A DNA stretch of 64,000 nucleotides from Schaedlerella arabinosiphila (GCF_003885045.1 NZ_RHJS01000002.1:4457302-4521301); one strand, 5' to 3'. Positions 1-9,065 are shown, counted from the stretch's first letter. Notes: generated from the letters alone by a model not told the origin. Translations and numbers: made by a program.

Positions 1-398
1 TTCCAATATTGGTTCACAAAATACAGGGGCACCATGGTTCCGTGATCCAGCCGCCTTTCTCGCTCCCCGGCGGTTCCCGCAGGCAGATCCCCGGCATCCG
101 CCAGCTTGCACAGATTTTCCACAAATTCCCTGTCATAGCCTACCTCAAACCGCACCTGCCCGGCGCCGAACTGGCCCAAATCCCCGACCGCCCCATTTCC
201 CGGTGAAATGTGAAAATAATCCGCATACATGATCTGGTGGGGTGAGAGCAGGACGATGGTCTCCGGCTGAAGCCCGCCGATCCTGCGTCCCACTTCGTGA
301 TATGCGTCAATGGTATCCTGAATCTTCTGCTCCTCTCCCCTGCCGACCTCCGGTACGATCAGCGGCGGGTGGGGCACCATAAATGTTCCCTGGATCAT
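1..398 (-). CDS. amrA: AmmeMemoRadiSam system protein A (LigB-like N-terminal domain), 3' end outside window
   Basis: Only the first 132 codons are in the window. The start MIQGTFMVPHPPL and the later LLSPHQIMYADYFHISPG resemble the class III extradiol-dioxygenase-like (LigB) domain, which in many Clostridia is fused to a C-terminal AMMECR1 domain and works with a radical SAM partner (AmmeMemoRadiSam system, function unknown). The RDHGT-like segment RRLDHGTMVPLYF also fits the family. The start is the ATG at 398, seven bases after a GGAGG. A sigma-A type promoter lies upstream at 449-477. The AMMECR1 half and the radical SAM partner would lie left of the window; that is inference. Confidence 0.75.
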   Translation of the reverse strand, partial: MIQGTFMVPHPPLIVPEVGRGEEQKIQDTIDAYHEVGRRIGGLQPETIVLLSPHQIMYADYFHISPGNGAVGDLGQFGAGQVRFEVGYDREFVENLCKLADAGDLPAGTAGERERRLDHGTMVPLYFVNQYW

Positions 399-448
399 GG
401 CATTACCTCCCTGATTCTATCCATCCCCATTTGGCTCTTTTTATACTT

Positions 449-477
449 ATTCTATCATGGGAAGTGCAGCGAATCAA
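449..477 (-). promoter_or_regulatory. sigma-A promoter for the AmmeMemoRadiSam gene
   Basis: On the minus strand TTGATT is followed after exactly 17 bases by TAGAAT, about 50 bases before the gene start at 398. The rest of the 399-715 gap holds only this promoter and the terminator of the neighbouring ATPase gene. Confidence 0.55.
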
Positions 478-643
478 GCCATGCTTTTAATGTTCCTGAC
501 AGCATACCTTTCGGATGATCCGCTTCTATTTTTTCGTCTTGCAAATGCAAATAGTTCCGCCCTAGTGTGTACCAGTGAGCCTTCCGTCAATGCTTTGAAA
601 ACATACGTATTTCGCTCGTGTTAGACATTCGATTGAACAGTAC

Positions 644-705
644 AAAAAAGCCCCAAGACTGCCTGCCGCCCCATTTCATAATGCAGCAAGCAGCCCAAAG
701 GCTTC
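644..705 (-). terminator. Rho-independent terminator after the P-type ATPase gene
   Basis: On the minus strand, just past the ATPase stop, an imperfect hairpin (AAGCC with GGGCTT at its base, CTGC with GCAG inside) runs directly into TTTTTT. Confidence 0.6.
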
Positions 706-715
706 ATACAATTCC

Positions 716-3700
716 TTATTCTTCCCCATTCCCCGTCAGCACGAAAATCTCGTGTGTCAGCACCGGAAATGCCGCCAGGATCAGCAGTACCGCCCATTCC
801 TGCCAGACAAGCGGCGCGGTTCCGAACATGTTCACCAGATAAGGAATCTCGGTGACCGCCATCTGCAGCAGGATTCCCAGCACAAAGGCCGCCGCCATCA
901 CCGGATTGAAGGTTCGTTTTCCGGAAAATACGGAGGTCCGCACGTCCCGCATCCCCAGAGCGTGGAAGAGCTGCGACATGCCTAGCACGGTAAATGCGTA
1001 GGTCTGCGCCCGTGCCAGCACCGCCTCATCCTGCAATACTCCCGCAATGTTTGACAGGCAAAACTCTTTCTGCCCTTCTGCCAGCACTTCCCACGGGATT
1101 TTCAGAAATGCTGTCAGGCTGATGGCGGCAATGAGCAGCCCGTAAAAAATCGTGCAGGCCAGGCCGCCGTTTGCGAACATGCCCTCCTTTGCGCTCCGGG
1201 GCGGCTCCCGCATCAACGCCTCCTTATCATTTTCATCCACCCCCAGAGCCAGGGCCGGCAGCGAATCCGTGATCAGGTTGATCCATAGGATATGGCTTGC
1301 TTTCAGCGGAGCGGCAAGCCCCAGCAGCACCGCCGTGAACATGGTGATAATCTCCCCGAAATTCGAGGAAAGCAGGAACAGCACGGTTTTCTTGATATTT
1401 TGAAAAATACTCCTCCCTTCTTCGATGGCCTTTTCAATGGTGGCAAAGTTGTCATCCGTCAAGATCATGTCGGAAGCATTTTTTGCCACGTCTGTTCCTG
1501 ACAATCCCATGGAAATGCCGATGTCCGCGGTGCGCAGCGACGGCGCGTCATTGACCCCGTCTCCGGTCATGGCCACGATGTTGCCGCATTCCTTCAAAAG
1601 CTTCACGATCCGCACCTTATGTTCCGGCGAAACCCTGGCAAATACGTTGGTCTCCTTTAAGCGCACCCGCAGGTTGTGATCCGACAGATTGTCCATCTGC
1701 GCCCCGGTCATGCACTGGTCCGGCTTCCTCGCGATCCCCAGCTCTTTCGCAATGGCAAATGCGGTATCCGCATGGTCTCCGGTTATCATAATGGTGCGCA
1801 CCGAAGCTTTTCCAAATTTTGCAACCGCTTCCCTTGCTTCCGGGCGGATGGGATCTTTCATGCCTGCCAGCCCAAGGAATACCAGATCCCGCTCTTTGAG
1901 AAGTGCTTCCGGGTCTCCCTCCCCTTCTTTCATGGCCAGCGCCAGGACACGCAGCGCCTGAGAAGACATTTCCTCCAGGGCGGCCTGAATCTTCCGGCGT
2001 TTCATGTCATTGAGGGGCTGAACCTTTCCATTGAGGTATACTTTCGTACAGCGTTTCAGCACCACGTCTGGGGCCCCTTTTGTAAATGCAATCTGACTCT
2101 GTCCTCCTTTCAGTCCTCCTTTCAGTCCTCCATTCGAATTTCCCTGTACATATGCGCTCCGGTTCTGTCCTCCTCTCTGTTCCGTTTCCGAATTTCCTTG
2201 TGCATATGCGCTCCGGTTCTGTCCTCCTCTCTGTTCCGTTTCCGAATTTCCTTGTGCATATGCGCTCCGGTTCTGTCCTCCTCTCTGTTCTGCTTCCGAA
2301 ATTCCTTGTGCGCTGCGATTCTGGCTCTGTCCCGTACTACTGGTACCGCCTTTTATGTAATGTCCCTGCTTCCGCAGATTCTGATGAACCGTGGTCATCA
2401 TCTTTCTGGCGGAGTCAAACGCCCGCTCCGCAACACGCGGATACTGCGTCTCGGCCTGTGTTTTCCGAACTCCGCATTTGGAGGCCATGGACAAAAGGGC
2501 AATTTCCGTCGGGTCTCCCACTGCCTTGCCGCCTTCCGGCACCGCCGAATCACTGCATATGCCATTCGACATCGTACTGTGCCTGCGGGTACTTCCGCTC
2601 TCTGGCAGCACTGCGTCGTTGCACAGCGCGAAGCCCTGTAAAAAAAGTTCCGGAATCTCCGCCTGTTCACGGATATTACTTGTGGAAATGGAAATGCTTT
2701 GTTCATTTGTATAACACCGGGTCACAGTCATTTTGTTCTGGGTCAGTGTGCCGGTCTTATCGGAGCAGACCACGTTGACCGCTCCCAAAGTCTCCACGGA
2801 AGGCAGTTTTCTCACGATGGTATTCACCTTCACCATCCGGGACACGCTCATGGCAAGCACAATGGTCACTACCGCAGGCAGACCCTCCGGCACCGCCGCC
2901 ACTGCAAGGGAAATCGCCGTGATCAGCATTTCCAGGATATCGCGCTTCTGAAGCACCGCAATACCGAACAAAAGCACACAGAGCAGAACGGACACAATAC
3001 TTAAAAATTTCCCCAGCTCCGCAAGCTTTCTTTGGAGCGGAGTAAATTCCTTCGGAACCGTTTTTATAATAGAAGCGATCTTTCCGATCTCCGTCTGCAT
3101 CCCCCGGGCGATCACGATACCTTCCCCCCGGCCGCCGGCCACCATGGTGGACATAAACGCTTCGTTTTTCCGCTCCCCAATCTGCAGTTCCCCATCCGAC
3201 TGAAAATCTGCATCCTTCTCAACTGGAAGGGATTCCCCGGTCAGCGCGGATTCCTCGATTTTCAGATTCCAGGTTTTGATCAGCCGCAGGTCGGCGGGGA
3301 CCTGCATTCCCGCTTCGAGCAGCACCACATCCCCGGGGGCCAGCTCTGCGGCGGCAATCCTGCGGATCTCTCCGCCCCGGCGGACATGCGCTTCCGGGCT
3401 TGTCAGCTTTTTCAGCGAATCAAGGGCTTTCTGGGCCTTTCCCTCCTGGATCACCCCCACCGCCGCATTGAGCACGATGACAACTCCAATGATGATTGTG
3501 TCACTAAATTCTTTTAATAGAAAGGATACGAATGCCGCCACCAGCAGCACACAGATCAATGGGTCATTCAACTGCTCCAGAAATGTTTCCGGGACGCTCT
3601 TTTTCGGCTCCCCTTCCAGCTCATTTCTCCCGTCGGCAGAAAGCCTGGTGACCGCTTCCGCCCAGGACAATCCCTGCTCCGGATCTGTATGGAAATGTTC

Positions 3701-3733
3701 GGTTACCTCCCCTATGGATTTCTCTTCAAACAA
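716..3733 (-). CDS. Calcium-transporting P-type ATPase (P2A) with repeat insertion
   Basis: This is a membrane pump that probably exports Ca2+ using ATP. It has TGES (165-168), PEGLP in helix 4 (282-286), the phosphorylation site CSDKTGTLT (D325), KGAPD (552-556) and TGDGVNDAPS. Residues equivalent to SERCA Ca2+ ligands are visible: E in PEGLP, N and E in SSNFGEI, and N, T, D in NLITDSLPA. The start is TTG, six bases after AGGGGGG. At 1005 residues it is about 100 longer than usual. The excess is a hydrophilic insertion at about 463-545 in the N domain, made of 18-residue repeats (QNRSAYAQGNSETEQRGG), plus a smaller one near 375-400. The frame stays open through the repeats, so the gene looks intact. 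Confidence 0.93.
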   Translation of the reverse strand: MFEEKSIGEVTEHFHTDPEQGLSWAEAVTRLSADGRNELEGEPKKSVPETFLEQLNDPLICVLLVAAFVSFLLKEFSDTIIIGVVIVLNAAVGVIQEGKAQKALDSLKKLTSPEAHVRRGGEIRRIAAAELAPGDVVLLEAGMQVPADLRLIKTWNLKIEESALTGESLPVEKDADFQSDGELQIGERKNEAFMSTMVAGGRGEGIVIARGMQTEIGKIASIIKTVPKEFTPLQRKLAELGKFLSIVSVLLCVLLFGIAVLQKRDILEMLITAISLAVAAVPEGLPAVVTIVLAMSVSRMVKVNTIVRKLPSVETLGAVNVVCSDKTGTLTQNKMTVTRCYTNEQSISISTSNIREQAEIPELFLQGFALCNDAVLPESGSTRRHSTMSNGICSDSAVPEGGKAVGDPTEIALLSMASKCGVRKTQAETQYPRVAERAFDSARKMMTTVHQNLRKQGHYIKGGTSSTGQSQNRSAQGISEAEQRGGQNRSAYAQGNSETEQRGGQNRSAYAQGNSETEQRGGQNRSAYVQGNSNGGLKGGLKGGQSQIAFTKGAPDVVLKRCTKVYLNGKVQPLNDMKRRKIQAALEEMSSQALRVLALAMKEGEGDPEALLKERDLVFLGLAGMKDPIRPEAREAVAKFGKASVRTIMITGDHADTAFAIAKELGIARKPDQCMTGAQMDNLSDHNLRVRLKETNVFARVSPEHKVRIVKLLKECGNIVAMTGDGVNDAPSLRTADIGISMGLSGTDVAKNASDMILTDDNFATIEKAIEEGRSIFQNIKKTVLFLLSSNFGEIITMFTAVLLGLAAPLKASHILWINLITDSLPALALGVDENDKEALMREPPRSAKEGMFANGGLACTIFYGLLIAAISLTAFLKIPWEVLAEGQKEFCLSNIAGVLQDEAVLARAQTYAFTVLGMSQLFHALGMRDVRTSVFSGKRTFNPVMAAAFVLGILLQMAVTEIPYLVNMFGTAPLVWQEWAVLLILAAFPVLTHEIFVLTGNGEE
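2102..2323 (-). repeat. 54-bp in-frame tandem repeat inside the Ca2+-ATPase gene
   Basis: About four units encode residues 471-544. Units 2 and 3 are essentially identical at DNA level and encode QNRSAYAQGNSETEQRGG. The first unit is two residues short and the last ends in GGLKGGLKGG. The unit length is a multiple of three, so gain or loss of units would keep the frame. Confidence 0.9.
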
Positions 3734-3860
3734 AAAAATCCCCCCTTTCGTGTCTTGCAGTGAATACTGCTGTCAGCGCATGTCCTAAAATCACAGGTTT
3801 TCCTTTGACTTGCGGCCCTAATTTATCGTATGCACGAGGTTGGAGGGATATTACAAAAAT

Positions 3861-4847
3861 CTATTCTACTTCATTTCCCGTGGTTTCTCCTTTTTCAAAG
3901 GCGACTGCATTTTTCAAAGTGGTCTCGCTGATGGCTCCCAGCGCTTCCTCCGTGAAAAAGCCCTGGTGGGAGGTGATCAGCACGTTTGGGAAGGAAAGGA
4001 GCCTGGCCGTGACAGAGCTTTCCAGGATCTCGTCCGAACGGTCTTCATACACGTTCCGCTTTTCTTCCTCATACACGTCCAGCCCCACGGCAAAAAATTT
4101 TCTTGCCCGGATGCCTTCGATCAGATCCTCGGTCTTCACCAGCCCGCCCCGGGACGTGTTGACCAGCACCACGCCGTCCTTCATCTTCCGAATGGTCTCC
4201 CGGTTGATCAGGTGATACGTGTCGTCCGTCAGAGGACAGTGCAGGGAGACCAGTTCGCTCCTGGCAAGCAGTTCGTCCATGGATACGTACTCGACAAAAT
4301 CCAACTCCGGATTCTGGTATTTGTCATATGCAAGCACCTCCATGCCGAACCCTTTGCAGATCCTTGCCATGGCCGCCCCGATCTTCCCGGTTCCCACGAT
4401 CCCTGCGGTTTTCCTGTAAAAATTAAAGCCCAGCATACCCCCCAGGCTGAAATCATTTTCCCGGACACGCACGTATGCCTTGTGAATCCGCCGGTTTGCC
4501 GCCAATGCCAGCACCATGGCATGCTCTGCCACAGCCTCCGGGGAATAGCCGGGTACACGCATGACCTTGATGCCGAAAGCCCTTGCCTTTTCAATATCCA
4601 CATGGTTGAAGCCCGCAGAACGCAGCAGAATCAGCCGCACCTGGCACTGATGAAGCAGCTCCACCGTTTCCGTCCCCACATCACAGTTGACGAAGGCGCA
4701 CACCGCGTCATAGCCCTTTGCCAATTTTGCGGTGGCCGGGGTCAGCTCCGATTTCAGATAATCAATTTTCAGATTCGGGTACTGGCAGCGTTTTTCCTCG
4801 AAAGAATCCCTGTCGTAGCTTTTTGTATCATAAAATAAAATATTCAT
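3861..4847 (-). CDS. ldhA: D-lactate dehydrogenase-type 2-hydroxyacid dehydrogenase
   Basis: A cytosolic NAD-dependent enzyme expected to reduce pyruvate (or a related 2-oxoacid) to the D-hydroxyacid, regenerating NAD in fermentation. It has 328 residues, normal for the family. The Rossmann motif is GTGKIG (152-157); the catalytic set is R233 in NTSRGG, a Glu in DVYEEE (260-262) and H294 in TSHQGFF. The N-terminal substrate domain contains the typical LRSAGFNHVD (75-84). It lies between aroD and the Ca2+-ATPase on the same strand with gaps over 100 bp, so co-transcription is uncertain. Substrate choice within the D-2-hydroxyacid family cannot be read with certainty. Confidence 0.88.
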   Translation of the reverse strand: MNILFYDTKSYDRDSFEEKRCQYPNLKIDYLKSELTPATAKLAKGYDAVCAFVNCDVGTETVELLHQCQVRLILLRSAGFNHVDIEKARAFGIKVMRVPGYSPEAVAEHAMVLALAANRRIHKAYVRVRENDFSLGGMLGFNFYRKTAGIVGTGKIGAAMARICKGFGMEVLAYDKYQNPELDFVEYVSMDELLARSELVSLHCPLTDDTYHLINRETIRKMKDGVVLVNTSRGGLVKTEDLIEGIRARKFFAVGLDVYEEEKRNVYEDRSDEILESSVTARLLSFPNVLITSHQGFFTEEALGAISETTLKNAVAFEKGETTGNEVE

Positions 4848-5115
4848 TGTTTGTCCTACCTTCCTTGTCTCAAAATAATGGTTGCTGGTTGTAGACTGTC
4901 CAGGAGGCTGCTGGTCGGAACAGTCCGCTGCATCTCATTGATAGTGTACCCAGTTTTCGGACTTTTCTGCATTTGTAGAATATTTTTCGCTTGTGAGAGG
5001 GCGATCTTGGCAGAAGGCAGGAAGAAACACCAATTTTTCGTTCCCTTGGATATTCCAGTCACAGGACTGGCTAAAGCCTGGCTGAACTGTGAACCGTATT
5101 GTTTGTCGTTTTCAC

Positions 5116-5877
5116 TCACAGGCTCCTATGCAGCAGCCGCAGCACCGTTTCCAGTTCATTTACCCCCATCTGCCCCGGTGCGGAAGCCTTTTTCGCCGCG
5201 CCGAAAGTCAGCGCAGAGCCGAACACTTCCCCGCAGAGCCGGCTGATCACTCCGGTTCCCGCCATGGACATGGTGATGATCGGACGGTCAGCATACTTCC
5301 GGGTCATTTCCTCTGTCGCAAGAAGCAGGGTCAGCACGTCCCGTTTATTCTGCGGCATCACCGCGATCTTTGGAAGATCCGCTCCAAGCTCCTGCATCTT
5401 CCGCAGCCGGCCCACAATCTCCTCCTGAGACGGCGTCTTATGAAAATCATGGTTGGAGCCCACCACCTTCACACCATACCCATGTACGGCCTCGATGATC
5501 TCCCTGACCACCCTGTCCCCGGTAAATGCCTCCACATCCACCAGATCCGCACACCCGGTTTCTGCCACGGCCTTATTGAGCGCAGCGTAAGCCTCCGGTT
5601 CGATGGCCTTCTCCCCGCCTTCTCTGGAAGTCCGAAATGTAAACAGCAGCGGAATTTCCTTTAGAGCTGCCCGGAGTTCCTTCAGCACTTCCCTCACTTT
5701 TTCCATATCAAATACATCTTCAAACCAGTCCGCGCGCCATTCCGCCACATCCACCGGGATCGTTTCAAATGACTTTGCCTCCTGAATGATCTCCTCCTTT
5801 GTGATGCCCACGATGGGCACACATATTTTCGGGATTCCTTCCCCGATTTTCACATTTCTAACCACCACCGGGTTCAT
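5116..5877 (-). CDS. aroD: Type I 3-dehydroquinate dehydratase
   Basis: Third step of the shikimate pathway: 3-dehydroquinate to 3-dehydroshikimate through a Schiff base. With the start at MNPVVVRNVK the protein has 253 residues, and its active-site positions fall on the numbering used for the Salmonella/E. coli enzyme: E46, R48, R82, E86, H143 (SNHDFHKTP), Schiff-base K170 (LPKIAVMP), R213, S232 and Q236. The AGGAGG lies eight bases before this ATG, whereas an ATG two codons earlier is too close, so 5877 is chosen. No other shikimate gene is nearby; a solitary aroD could serve biosynthesis or quinate/shikimate use. Confidence 0.94.
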   Translation of the reverse strand: MNPVVVRNVKIGEGIPKICVPIVGITKEEIIQEAKSFETIPVDVAEWRADWFEDVFDMEKVREVLKELRAALKEIPLLFTFRTSREGGEKAIEPEAYAALNKAVAETGCADLVDVEAFTGDRVVREIIEAVHGYGVKVVGSNHDFHKTPSQEEIVGRLRKMQELGADLPKIAVMPQNKRDVLTLLLATEEMTRKYADRPIITMSMAGTGVISRLCGEVFGSALTFGAAKKASAPGQMGVNELETVLRLLHRSL

Positions 5878-5987
5878 CTGCATTTCCTCCTCTGCCTTCT
5901 TTATTCCTGCATTTTTCAGATTCTCCAATAACAATACCAGCCCAGCCTGCGAATGTCAAACAGGAGATCCCAGATCCAACCTCACAA

Positions 5988-6016
5988 TAGACTTTCCGCC
6001 CCCTATATGATATACT
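5988..6016 (+). promoter_or_regulatory. Possible promoter for the GH112 phosphorylase
   Basis: TAGACT, 17 bases, TATACT, about 60 bases before the start codon. The -35 match is only moderate. Confidence 0.35.
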
Positions 6017-6076
6017 TACACCAACGTAACCCCCAAAACTATTTCCATTTTTTTACCGAAAAACGGGAGGGATTTT

Positions 6077-8230
6077 ATGAATTTAAAAGGACGTGTAACC
6101 ATACCCACAGACATGGATATCATTGAGGATACCATACGCCTGTCCGAACAATGGGGCGCCGATGCAGTCCGTGACTGTGACGGAACCGATTTCCCCGAGG
6201 AGTTAAAAGACGTCGGGCTCAAAGTCTATTCCACCTATTACACCACCAGAAAGGACAATGCCTGGGCAAATGCAAACCCAGACGAGATCCAGCAGATGTA
6301 CCTTATGACCCCCATTTACACCGCGGCGGCGGATTCCTTACGCATCCCGCTGATGAAGGGCCTGTATAAGGACATGCTCACCCCCAACACCCGGGACGAT
6401 ATCACCCGCTGGTGGGAGGTCATTGACCGGAGCACCGGGGATGTGGTACCCACCGCGGACTGGCATTACGACGAAGCCGCGGGAGAGGTCGTCCTTAACA
6501 CCGTCCCCTTCCACGATTATACGGTCAGCTTCCTGGCTTACATCATGTGGGACCCGGTTCATATGTACAACGCGGTGGTCAACGACTGGAAGGACGTGGA
6601 GCACCAGATCACCTTTGACGTACGCCAGCCCAAGACCCACGCATTTACCATGGAACGCCTGCGCCGGTTCATTCAGGAGCACCCTTATGTAAATGTCCTC
6701 CGCTTCACCACATTTTTCCATCAGTTCACCCTCGTATTCGATGAACTGGCCCGTGAAAAATACGTGGATTGGTACGGCTATTCCGCATCCGTCAGTCCTT
6801 ATATCCTGGAGCAGTTCGAACGTGAAATGGGCTACCCGTTCCGCCCCGAATACATCATTGACCAGGGCTATTACAACAACCAGTACCGCATCCCTTCCAG
6901 GGAATTTCAGGATTTCCAGGCTTTCCAGCGCAGGGAAGTTGCAAAAATTGTTAAAGAAATGACCGATATTACCCATGAATGCGGCAAAGAAGCTATGATG
7001 TTCCTGGGCGACCACTGGATCGGCACCGAACCCTTTATGGAGGAATTTCGCAATGTGGGCCTGGACGCGGTGGTGGGAAGCGTGGGAAATGGCTCCACCC
7101 TACGGCTGATCAGCGACATCGAAGGGGTTTCCTATACGGAAGCAAGGCTGCTGCCCTATTTCTTCCCGGATACCTTCCATGAAGGCGGCGATCCGGTCAA
7201 AGAAGCGAAAGTCAACTGGGTAACTGCCCGCCGCGCCATCCTGCGCAAGCCCGTTGACCGGATCGGGTACGGCGGATACTTGAAGCTGACGCTGGATTTC
7301 CCGGAATTTGTAGATTATGTGGAGTCAGTCTGCAATGAATTTCGCGAGCTTTACGACAATGTAAAGGGCTGCGTTCCCTACTGCGTCAAACGCGTCGCTG
7401 TCCTGAACTGCTGGGGAAAAATGCGGGCCTGGGGATGTCACATGGTACACCATGCGATTTATTTCAAACAGAATTATTCCTATGCGGGAGTCATCGAGGC
7501 CCTATCCGGCGCCCCCTTTGACGTGCGGTTTATCAGCTTTGCCGATATCAAAGAAAATCCGGACATCTTAAAGGATATCGACGTCCTCATCAATGTGGGC
7601 GACGCAGACACGGCCCATACCGGCGGGGAATGGTGGTGCGACCCTCAGGTTTCCTCCGCTGTCAAGCAGTTTGTATATGAAGGAGGCGGCATCATCGGCA
7701 TCGGCGAGCCCAGCGCCCACCAGGCAAACGGCCATTTCTTCCAGCTTGCCAACGTGTTCGGCGTGGAGGAGGAGCGCGGCTTTACCCTGGGCTACGACAA
7801 ATACAACTGGGACAGCCACAGCCATTTTATCACCGAGGACGCGTCAGGGGAGATTGACTTCGGAGAAGGCAAGAAAAATATCTACGCCCTGGAAGGCACT
7901 GAGGTGCTGGTCGAACGTGAAAAAGAAGTGCAGCTTGCGGTCCATTCCTTCGGAAACGGACGCGCCGTATATATCAGCGGCCTTCCCTACAGCTTTGAGA
8001 ACAGCCGCCTGCTCTACCGCGCCATCCTCTGGAGCACCGGAGACGAGCAGAATCTGCATAGATGGTTTTCCACTAACTATAACGTGGAGGTTCATGCCTA
8101 TATTGAAAATAGAAAATACTGCGTGGTGAACAATACCTACGAACCCCAGAGTACGACCGTGTACCTCGGGGACGGGACGAGCTTCGACCTGGATCTGGAG
8201 GCCAACCAGATCGTATGGTATACTTTATAA
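6077..8230 (+). CDS. lnpA: GH112 beta-galactoside phosphorylase (galacto-N-biose/lacto-N-biose type)
   Basis: A 717-residue cytosolic phosphorolytic enzyme of family GH112. Known members split galacto-N-biose/lacto-N-biose, or galactosyl-rhamnose, with phosphate to give galactose 1-phosphate. The start MNLKGRVTIPTDMD and the central GDHWIGTEPF are family signatures; D312 sits where the general acid of the Bifidobacterium enzyme lies (D313). A TIM-barrel N-terminal half is followed by a GATase-like domain (VLINVGDADTAHTGGEWW) and a C-terminal beta domain. A GGGAGG precedes the ATG. No lacto-N-biose transporter, NahK or GalT homologue lies next to it, so the acceptor sugar is undecided between hexosamine and rhamnose. 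Confidence 0.9.
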   Translation: MNLKGRVTIPTDMDIIEDTIRLSEQWGADAVRDCDGTDFPEELKDVGLKVYSTYYTTRKDNAWANANPDEIQQMYLMTPIYTAAADSLRIPLMKGLYKDMLTPNTRDDITRWWEVIDRSTGDVVPTADWHYDEAAGEVVLNTVPFHDYTVSFLAYIMWDPVHMYNAVVNDWKDVEHQITFDVRQPKTHAFTMERLRRFIQEHPYVNVLRFTTFFHQFTLVFDELAREKYVDWYGYSASVSPYILEQFEREMGYPFRPEYIIDQGYYNNQYRIPSREFQDFQAFQRREVAKIVKEMTDITHECGKEAMMFLGDHWIGTEPFMEEFRNVGLDAVVGSVGNGSTLRLISDIEGVSYTEARLLPYFFPDTFHEGGDPVKEAKVNWVTARRAILRKPVDRIGYGGYLKLTLDFPEFVDYVESVCNEFRELYDNVKGCVPYCVKRVAVLNCWGKMRAWGCHMVHHAIYFKQNYSYAGVIEALSGAPFDVRFISFADIKENPDILKDIDVLINVGDADTAHTGGEWWCDPQVSSAVKQFVYEGGGIIGIGEPSAHQANGHFFQLANVFGVEEERGFTLGYDKYNWDSHSHFITEDASGEIDFGEGKKNIYALEGTEVLVEREKEVQLAVHSFGNGRAVYISGLPYSFENSRLLYRAILWSTGDEQNLHRWFSTNYNVEVHAYIENRKYCVVNNTYEPQSTTVYLGDGTSFDLDLEANQIVWYTL

Positions 8231-8246
8231 AAGGCCGTGGGGCTTT

Positions 8247-8370
8247 GATAGGGTACCCTTGGATATACATTGTGAAACGGCCGAATGGCCATAATGGGAT
8301 GCCCTTGGGTATACCTTGTGAAACGGCCGAATGGCCATAACGGGGTGCCCTTGGGTATACCTTGTGAAAC
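8247..8370. repeat. 46-bp tandem intergenic repeat with palindromic core
   Basis: Two full units and most of a third (starts 8247, 8293, 8339). The conserved parts are CCCTTGGGTATACCTTGTGA and the near-palindrome ACGGCCGAATGGCCAT. Diverged or inverted single copies occur at 23301-23379 and 28337-28364, always between genes, so this looks like a REP/BIME-like dispersed element. Confidence 0.85.
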
Positions 8371-8379
8371 AACATGCAG

Positions 8380-8420
8380 AAAACCTGCCGCATCAGATTC
8401 GATTGGTGCGGCAGGTTTTT
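8380..8420. terminator. Bidirectional terminator between GH112 and DUF6483 genes
   Basis: A perfect 13-base stem (AAACCTGCCGCA pairs with TGCGGCAGGTTT) closes a 14-base loop. It has an A-run on one side and a T-run on the other, so it can stop transcripts from both converging genes. Confidence 0.9.
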
Positions 8421-8506
8421 GGTATAATTCCTTATAATTTTTCATTTTCTTTTCCAGATAGCGGATATTGCTTTCGCTGTAAAAAAGGGCCGGATCTGCG
8501 GTAATT

Positions 8507-8971
8507 TCAAAAGGTATTCTCCTTTCCTGTGCCACTTTCGCACAAAAAATCGCGCTTGCCGTTGTAAGGTACATTCACATTTTCCGGCAGACCTCCCGGA
8601 ACCATCTCCCCATACCCTGCACGCTCCGCCAGGCGCATCAGCCCGTCATATACCTCCTCCAGCGAATAATCATGCTCCTCCAGAAAACATTCTTCCTTTT
8701 GGCTTACATACTCATAGAACAGGATTGCCGCAGCCACCTCTTCCCGCTCCTCATAATTCAAATTCTCCAGCAGCATATTTTCCGCTTCATTGATCTGCCC
8801 CCGGTCCACCATTTCTTTCAGATCCCCCAGGCTCTGGCCGGATACGGAATACTTATTCTCCCGGGGCATCTCCACCTGCGTATACTGCTTCCCAAGCATC
8901 AGTGAAAAAAGCACCCGCACCATTTCCTTGATCATCCGCATGATATAATCCTTTTCGTCCTCGTACAGCAT
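8507..8971 (-). CDS. DUF6483 family protein
   Basis: A 154-residue, acidic, helical soluble protein starting MLYEDEKDYIMRMIKEMVRVL, which resembles Lachnospiraceae proteins labelled DUF6483; the function is unknown. The start ATG is seven bases after AGGAGG, and a good promoter lies at 9066-9094. No catalytic motif or membrane segment is visible. It is a single-gene unit ended by the terminator at 8380-8420. Confidence 0.7.
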   Translation of the reverse strand: MLYEDEKDYIMRMIKEMVRVLFSLMLGKQYTQVEMPRENKYSVSGQSLGDLKEMVDRGQINEAENMLLENLNYEEREEVAAAILFYEYVSQKEECFLEEHDYSLEEVYDGLMRLAERAGYGEMVPGGLPENVNVPYNGKRDFLCESGTGKENTF

Positions 8972-9065
8972 CTCGAAACCTCCTCAATTCTTCCAGCCTG
9001 TACGGTTGGAAGCCCCGCAGGAACCTTCTAGCCGTTCAGATAGATTTATTCTCTGTATGGGTTTC

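Noticed and set aside
1676..2641. Long plus-strand frame antisense to the Ca2+-ATPase
   Set aside because: It mirrors the ATPase codons and repeats, has no family resemblance, and lacks a ribosome site.
3840..4838. Plus-strand frame of 332 codons antisense to the D-lactate dehydrogenase-like gene
   Set aside because: A shadow of a clear dehydrogenase with complete catalytic residues.
4856..5119. 87-codon minus-strand frame between aroD and ldhA
   Set aside because: Overlaps the aroD end, shows no ribosome site and no recognisable sequence; the gap holds only small hairpins such as CCAGTC/GACTGG at 5055-5070.
8247..8370. Tandem repeats as a CRISPR array
   Set aside because: Units are contiguous without unique spacers, and no cas genes are nearby.
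8137..8574. Minus-strand frame across the GH112 end, the 46-bp repeats and the terminator
   Set aside because: It reads through a strong terminator stem and the repeat array and overlaps two better genes; the protein-like stretch near 8430-8520 has no ribosome site or start codon in frame.
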